A stretch of DNA of 64,000 bases from Luscinia megarhynchos (taxonomy: Eukaryota; Chordata; Aves; Passeriformes; Turdidae): the NCBI GenBank assembly GCA_034336665.1, contig CM067592.1, forward strand, positions 46,901,761 to 46,965,760, given 5' to 3'. Each line of letters opens with the position of its first letter. The first letter of the stretch is position 1. A program made the position numbers and the translations under genes. Under the pieces are notes generated by a model. That model searched no databases and was not told the origin of the DNA. It saw nothing but the letters and a program-made list of their open reading frames with translations. Shown piece after piece: positions 59,816 to 64,000 of this stretch.

Positions 59816-62800
59816 TCCCCTGCAGACTTGGGGAATATTCAAGAGACAGGGTGAAGAATGGTGAAGTTTTGTTCTCTCCTCACTCTTGACCTCCCTTGGG
59901 CTCAAGCCCAACTTCCATTTCCTACAGTAGGAATTTCCTATTTTTCATACATTCTATATGGACTTGTAATGTGCCATCCTAATTTCCCTCATTCACTCAT
60001 AGAATTTACCTTTCTTTTTCAAGTACTTTCTTTTGTAGCAGATCCTTCCATTTTTTTTGGTTGCAAACGAATTTGACTTTGACTGGAGCAATGTCTTTAC
60101 ACATAATTGTACTTAAGGATGCCTCAAACATTCAGCCTTCTCACTGAAAACTTTGCTACTGTAAGCACTTTTCTAAAGCATAAGGAATTTACAGATAGTA
60201 TTACCAGCATCCTTATGTGGAATACCTGGAGAAGATATTCCAGTCACGTATTACTGAAGAACTTTACTCAGATGAAGCTTTTACCTTAATCAAGAGAATT
60301 CAAGAACAGATCAAGGAATTTTCGCCCTCTTTAAGAGGTTGCAGGTCCCTCAAACTGGCAAAAGAAGCAATAGGATATTGTTAATTATTCATTTAAAAGT
60401 CTGTCTTCTACACAGTGCTGAAGAACACGATCATTGCAAGGAGGTGTATAAGCAAGGTGAATATATACATATTCTGACTCTGGAAATCAATGCAGCTGTA
60501 TGGACATCAGGTAATAAAATCAGATTTTATAAATACCAGAGAGACAATTGTATGTTTGCTGCAGGACCTCATTTAGAAGCCAAGTAGAAGATATTTTGCT
60601 TTTATTGAACATTATCGTTTTTCAGATCTCTAATTGAATGCTCTTGAATAAAACTTGAACTGATGAAAGGAAAAAGCTCCAACACCAATATATTACATAA
60701 AAAAAAAAAAAAGTAGTTGTGCAATTGAAACCTACCCTGAAATTCCAGCAGGGCAGCACATTGGCTAGGCTTTTATGTATGGGGACCTTATCCATACAGG
60801 TTCTTACTGTGTGTTTCTCTGTTTTGAAGGCTCTTTGTGTGTTTGAACTTCTCCCAGGATTACTCAGCAGCTACTCCTCATGCTTGTATCTTCTCAGTGT
60901 TTAGGCAGTTGCAAACTTAGCACTGGGAAGTCTTAAGTCAGTTGCACAGCAGCAGGGATCAGGACTTCAGAGGATGTTGGAGATAGTTGCCAGCTGCCCT
61001 GAAGGACACCAGCTGAGACTGGAATTGCTCAGGGCAGTGGTGAATAAGTTGGCCATGAAAAAAAAAAATCAAGGGATAGACTGTTCTATTCATACACATT
61101 TGGTATGTCTAAGTTCATCATCCACTTCTGAAGACTCTGCTGTTTCTTACATGATGCTTTTCCTGCCCTCTGTACCAGGAAAATAAAATATCTATTTCAT
61201 TATCACAAAAAAGAGTATTATTGTTTAGTATGGAAAAAAATGCAGCCTGGTTGAGGAGAAGATACCCCAGTTTTTGCAACTTGACTTGTGTTTTCATTAT
61301 ATCCTGTTAGCCCTGGGCATTTCAGAAGCACAACAACAGCAGTATTGGCAATGCCACTTGGAACAGTGTTTTGCTCTGTTCTGATGTAAAAGGCTTTAGT
61401 GGGCCAGTGTGTAGGTTTAAAACATAAAGACTGCAGTAGTTCTTATTGAAACTGTGGCTTGTGCCAAGTCAAGACTCTGAGGCTCAAGAGAAAATGTGAT
61501 CAAGCCTCTCCATGCATAAGCAAGTTATTAAAAAGTTTGGAGTTCCCTAAAGCCTGGTAGGTCAGAGTTAACACAGTAAATTAAGCAAGGGCTTTACTTA
61601 AGAAAAAGACACAGATGGTATTAGTAATTTATGCTTCCTAGATAAAAGGAGTCAAAATTGAGAATTGCATGCGAACGCTTCAAAGAAATTATTTACTTCA
61701 TTTTTTAAAAACTAAAATATTCCTCCTGAGAAACCATTAGATGGAAAAATTTGTAAATCTTTCCCACGTTCACCATGTACGTGTCAATCTCATAGATATG
61801 GCCAGGGATTTTTATTTATTTACTGATGTATTAAAAAAACCCCACCTTTATTTGTTTTATATATTTTGTCCTCGGTTTGTATTTCAGGAAGTAAGCAGAC
61901 TTTTTGTGAGGTGGGCTGTCAGAGAAGGTGATGATTTTGATTTATGTTTCATGTTTTGCTTTGATACTTTGAGGATATTTTCCCATCTTTCAGGAAAGTA
62001 GGCATCTCTGAGTAATTTCTTGATGTATTAGTACTATTGAGATTTGAGCATAATGTGTGTGTACATGCATGTTTCATTTGAGGAACCTATCACTGACAAC
62101 AGTGATATCATTAGCAGTAACTAGGAAAGCTGCTTTTCTATTTGTGATAAAATTGCACACCCAGAACAGACTGATTAAACACATTTTCAGACAAAGATAC
62201 CAGAAAATACAGTAAGCCATAGGACTCTGTTGGTCATTTTGCTATTGATTTCTTAGAGAAGAATCTCAGACACTTTCCTAATGGTGGTAGCTTAAAGTCT
62301 TAGTTTTTGAGGGCAACTCTGAAGGTATTGACTTTACTACTTAAGCCTGTCATCTGGGCCTTTAATGAGGTGCATCTATTGAAAACAGACCAGGCTGGGT
62401 TCACTGTAAAGCCTGCTTTTAAATTGTTTATGGGCTTTGTTTGATTTTAAAAGACATTTCTACCCACTGTAGATGTAGTTGGGCTGAAAAAATTACTTCA
62501 TAGCTGGAAAGTGCTGCTGATTGTTGAAGAATTTAATTCAGGATGTTTAGCACCAACATTTTATTGAGAATTTGTTTAATTAAAACATGTTGAACAAATA
62601 GAGAAAATTCCGCAGGAAGGCACCACTTGTCAAGTCAGTCTCAGAGGTCTGCTTTCTGTCTCTGAATGCTACTGTGCTGTTTCCTGCTTCAAACACTGAA
62701 AAGTGTGTGTCAGTGCCAATGCGCCCACAAGGGAAACGCAGGTCTCCTCTACTTCCCTCTTCCTTGCTGTAGAGTGAAAGTGGTGTCTGATTAAAAAACC

Positions 62801-62909
62801 AAACAACTGATTCCATGCATTTCCAACTCACCTAAAGAAAAACGGGAGCCAATGTGCCGTTCAGAGAGAGAAAATGTCTTTCTATTCTTATTTTCTTTTT
62901 TGTTTTTAT
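59816..62909. other. AT-rich DNA, no gene recognised
   Basis: No gene or repeat family recognised. Frames of 60-86 codons only. An A-run lies at 60701-60712. Confidence 0.5.
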
Positions 62910-63296
62910 CCCTTCCCTTCCCTTCCCTTCCCTTCCCTTCCCTTCCCTTCCCTTCCCTTCCCTTCCCTTCCCTTCCCTTCCCTTCCCTTCCCTTCCCTTC
63001 CCTTCCCTTCCCTTCCCTTCCCTTCCCTTCCCTTCCCTTCCCTTCCCTTCCCTTCCCTTCCCTTCCCTTCCCTTCCCTTCCCTTCCCTTCCCTTCCCTTC
63101 CCTTCCCTTCCCTTCCCTTCCCTTCCCTTCCCTTCCCTTCCCTTCCCTTCCCTTCCCTTCCCTTCCCTTCCCTTCCCTTCCCTTCCCTTCCCTTCCCTTC
63201 CCTTCCCTTCCCTTCCCTTCCCTTCCCTTCCCTTCCCTTCCCTTCCCTTCCTTCCCTTCCCTTCCCTTCCCTTCCCTTCCCTTCCCTTCCCTTCCC
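62910..63296 (+). repeat. (TTCCC)n array, about 77 units
   Basis: A pure pyrimidine pentamer array on plus and (GGGAA)n on minus, 387 bp, with a single interruption where one C is missing (CC instead of CCC at 63250-63251). The strand asymmetry is complete: every base on plus is C or T. The minus strand has a GGG triplet every five bases. The long frames over it (FPSLP on plus, GREGK on minus, 130-209 codons) are repeat artefacts. Confidence 0.98.
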
Positions 63297-63665
63297 ATTT
63301 TTTTTTCCTGTTAGGACTGTGCCTGCTGTCTCTCTTATTAGTGGCAAGTGTCAGGAGAAAGAGCCTTTATTTACCCTTTTTTTTAAAATTATAACTGCAA
63401 ATACTAGTCTGCTTTTGTCTTGTAGCTGCTTTTCTTTCAGGGCCAGCTTCAAAACTCATAATCATACCTTTGTGCCAGTTTGAAGTGAGAAACTGTTATC
63501 AAATACCCTAGAGAAATGCTGTTATCTATCACAGATTTATTATAATATTTTTTAATGTTTATTAATTTAATTTTTAGTTCATTTTTATATGGAAACTAAC
63601 ATTCGGGAAATATTTTTTAAGGTATCCACTAAACCTTCTGTAAAAGAGTTTTCATAACTTTTCAG
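63297..63665. other. AT-rich DNA, no gene recognised
   Basis: Nothing recognised. T-rich near 63297-63307 and 63377-63386. Confidence 0.5.
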
Positions 63666-63718
63666 ATGTGTCTATCTGGATAGATATCACGGATGATCAC
63701 TTGAAAGAGAAAATACCT
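63666..63718 (+). CDS. Weak mini-exon candidate
   Basis: An acceptor-like stretch (TTTTCATAACTTTTCAG ending at 63665) and a consensus donor (CCT|GTAAGA, GT at 63719-63720) bracket 53 bp that read SIWIDITDDHLKEKIP in the phase left open. The frame stays open past the donor to 63853. The product is not recognised and the segment is short enough to occur by chance. Confidence 0.15.
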
Positions 63719-64000
63719 GTAAGATTCTGTTTACTTAGGAAGCATTTATGGATGGCAATAACTTATCCCTTGCCAGGCTCCAGAGATTATGGGCTATTAA
63801 AACTCACAGAATTAAATGAATATCTTCAGATTGCTCAGCCTACTTGTGAATAGCTAGATGATGTGTATTTGCTTTTTAGGAAGTCTCCTGGGGGCCACGT
63901 TTGCGGAACAGAACACATGCCTGTGAAGAGACAGTCTGGTCCTGAGTAGTTTGTTGACTTCAGCTTTACAGAAAGACAAAAGAAAGGAGAAGACAAACGT
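63719..64000. other. Window end, no gene recognised
   Basis: Nothing recognised beyond the continuation of the open frame to 63853. Confidence 0.4.

Noticed and set aside
62832..63483. Frames of 130-209 codons of FPSLP or GREGK repeats
   Set aside because: Artefacts of the TTCCC array, open in all phases on both strands.
1..64000. tRNA, rRNA, snoRNA or microRNA genes
   Set aside because: No cloverleaf with A and B boxes and no other known RNA signature was found by eye; a covariance-model search would be needed to exclude them.

Overview
The window looks like AT-rich, gene-poor vertebrate DNA, most likely from a bird and probably a songbird. The evidence is the repeat content. There are seven CR1 LINE copies with avian-type coding remnants and 8-bp-type 3' tails (TGATTCTA/TGATTCTG). 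There are several solo endogenous-retrovirus LTRs resembling those common in songbird genomes. I see no Alu-, B1- or L1-like DNA. Repeat assignments rest on recall of family features, not on a database search. No bacterial gene, operon, ribosome binding site, CRISPR array or phage feature is present. I could not assign any complete host protein-coding gene, tRNA or rRNA.

Layout. 1-3.2 kb: AT-rich DNA with one unusually long minus-strand open frame (162-746). 3.2-9.5 kb: a repeat cluster of three plus-strand CR1 fragments with a minus-strand LTR between the second and third; the third CR1 runs straight into a hexamer microsatellite and then a pentamer microsatellite. 9.5-14.6 kb: mostly unique DNA holding two exon-like segments, one on each strand (10747-10935 minus, 11688-11866 plus), and a more GC-rich block of unknown origin (13.84-14.59 kb). 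14.6-30.6 kb: a long stretch with no recognisable gene. 30.6-32.1 kb: a minus-strand solo LTR of ERVL type that has gained a 13-copy, ~39-bp minisatellite. 34.6-35.1 kb and 40.2-40.8 kb: two further plus-strand LTRs. 41.9-43.4 kb: a minus-strand CR1 that has lost most of its reverse transcriptase. 44.6-48.2 kb: a nearly full-length but decayed CR1 with ORF1 (GDSL-hydrolase type), endonuclease and reverse transcriptase remnants in order. 50.65 and 55.2-55.75 kb: short CR1 pieces. 52.94-53.28 kb: a solo LTR with a perfect 6-bp target duplication. 59.1-59.8 kb: a doubtful LTR. 62.9-63.3 kb: a nearly pure (TTCCC)n array of about 77 units.

The readable genes are remnants of retrotransposons, not a working pathway. 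The CR1 copies would once have supplied an ORF1 protein plus an endonuclease/reverse transcriptase that copied CR1 RNA by target-primed reverse transcription; all are now broken. The LTRs are what remains after recombination between the two LTRs of a provirus deleted the viral genes. I did not find a convincing new biological system. The observations most worth checking are the exon-like open frames, the microsatellite that starts at a CR1 tail, the minisatellite grown inside an LTR, and the near full-length CR1.
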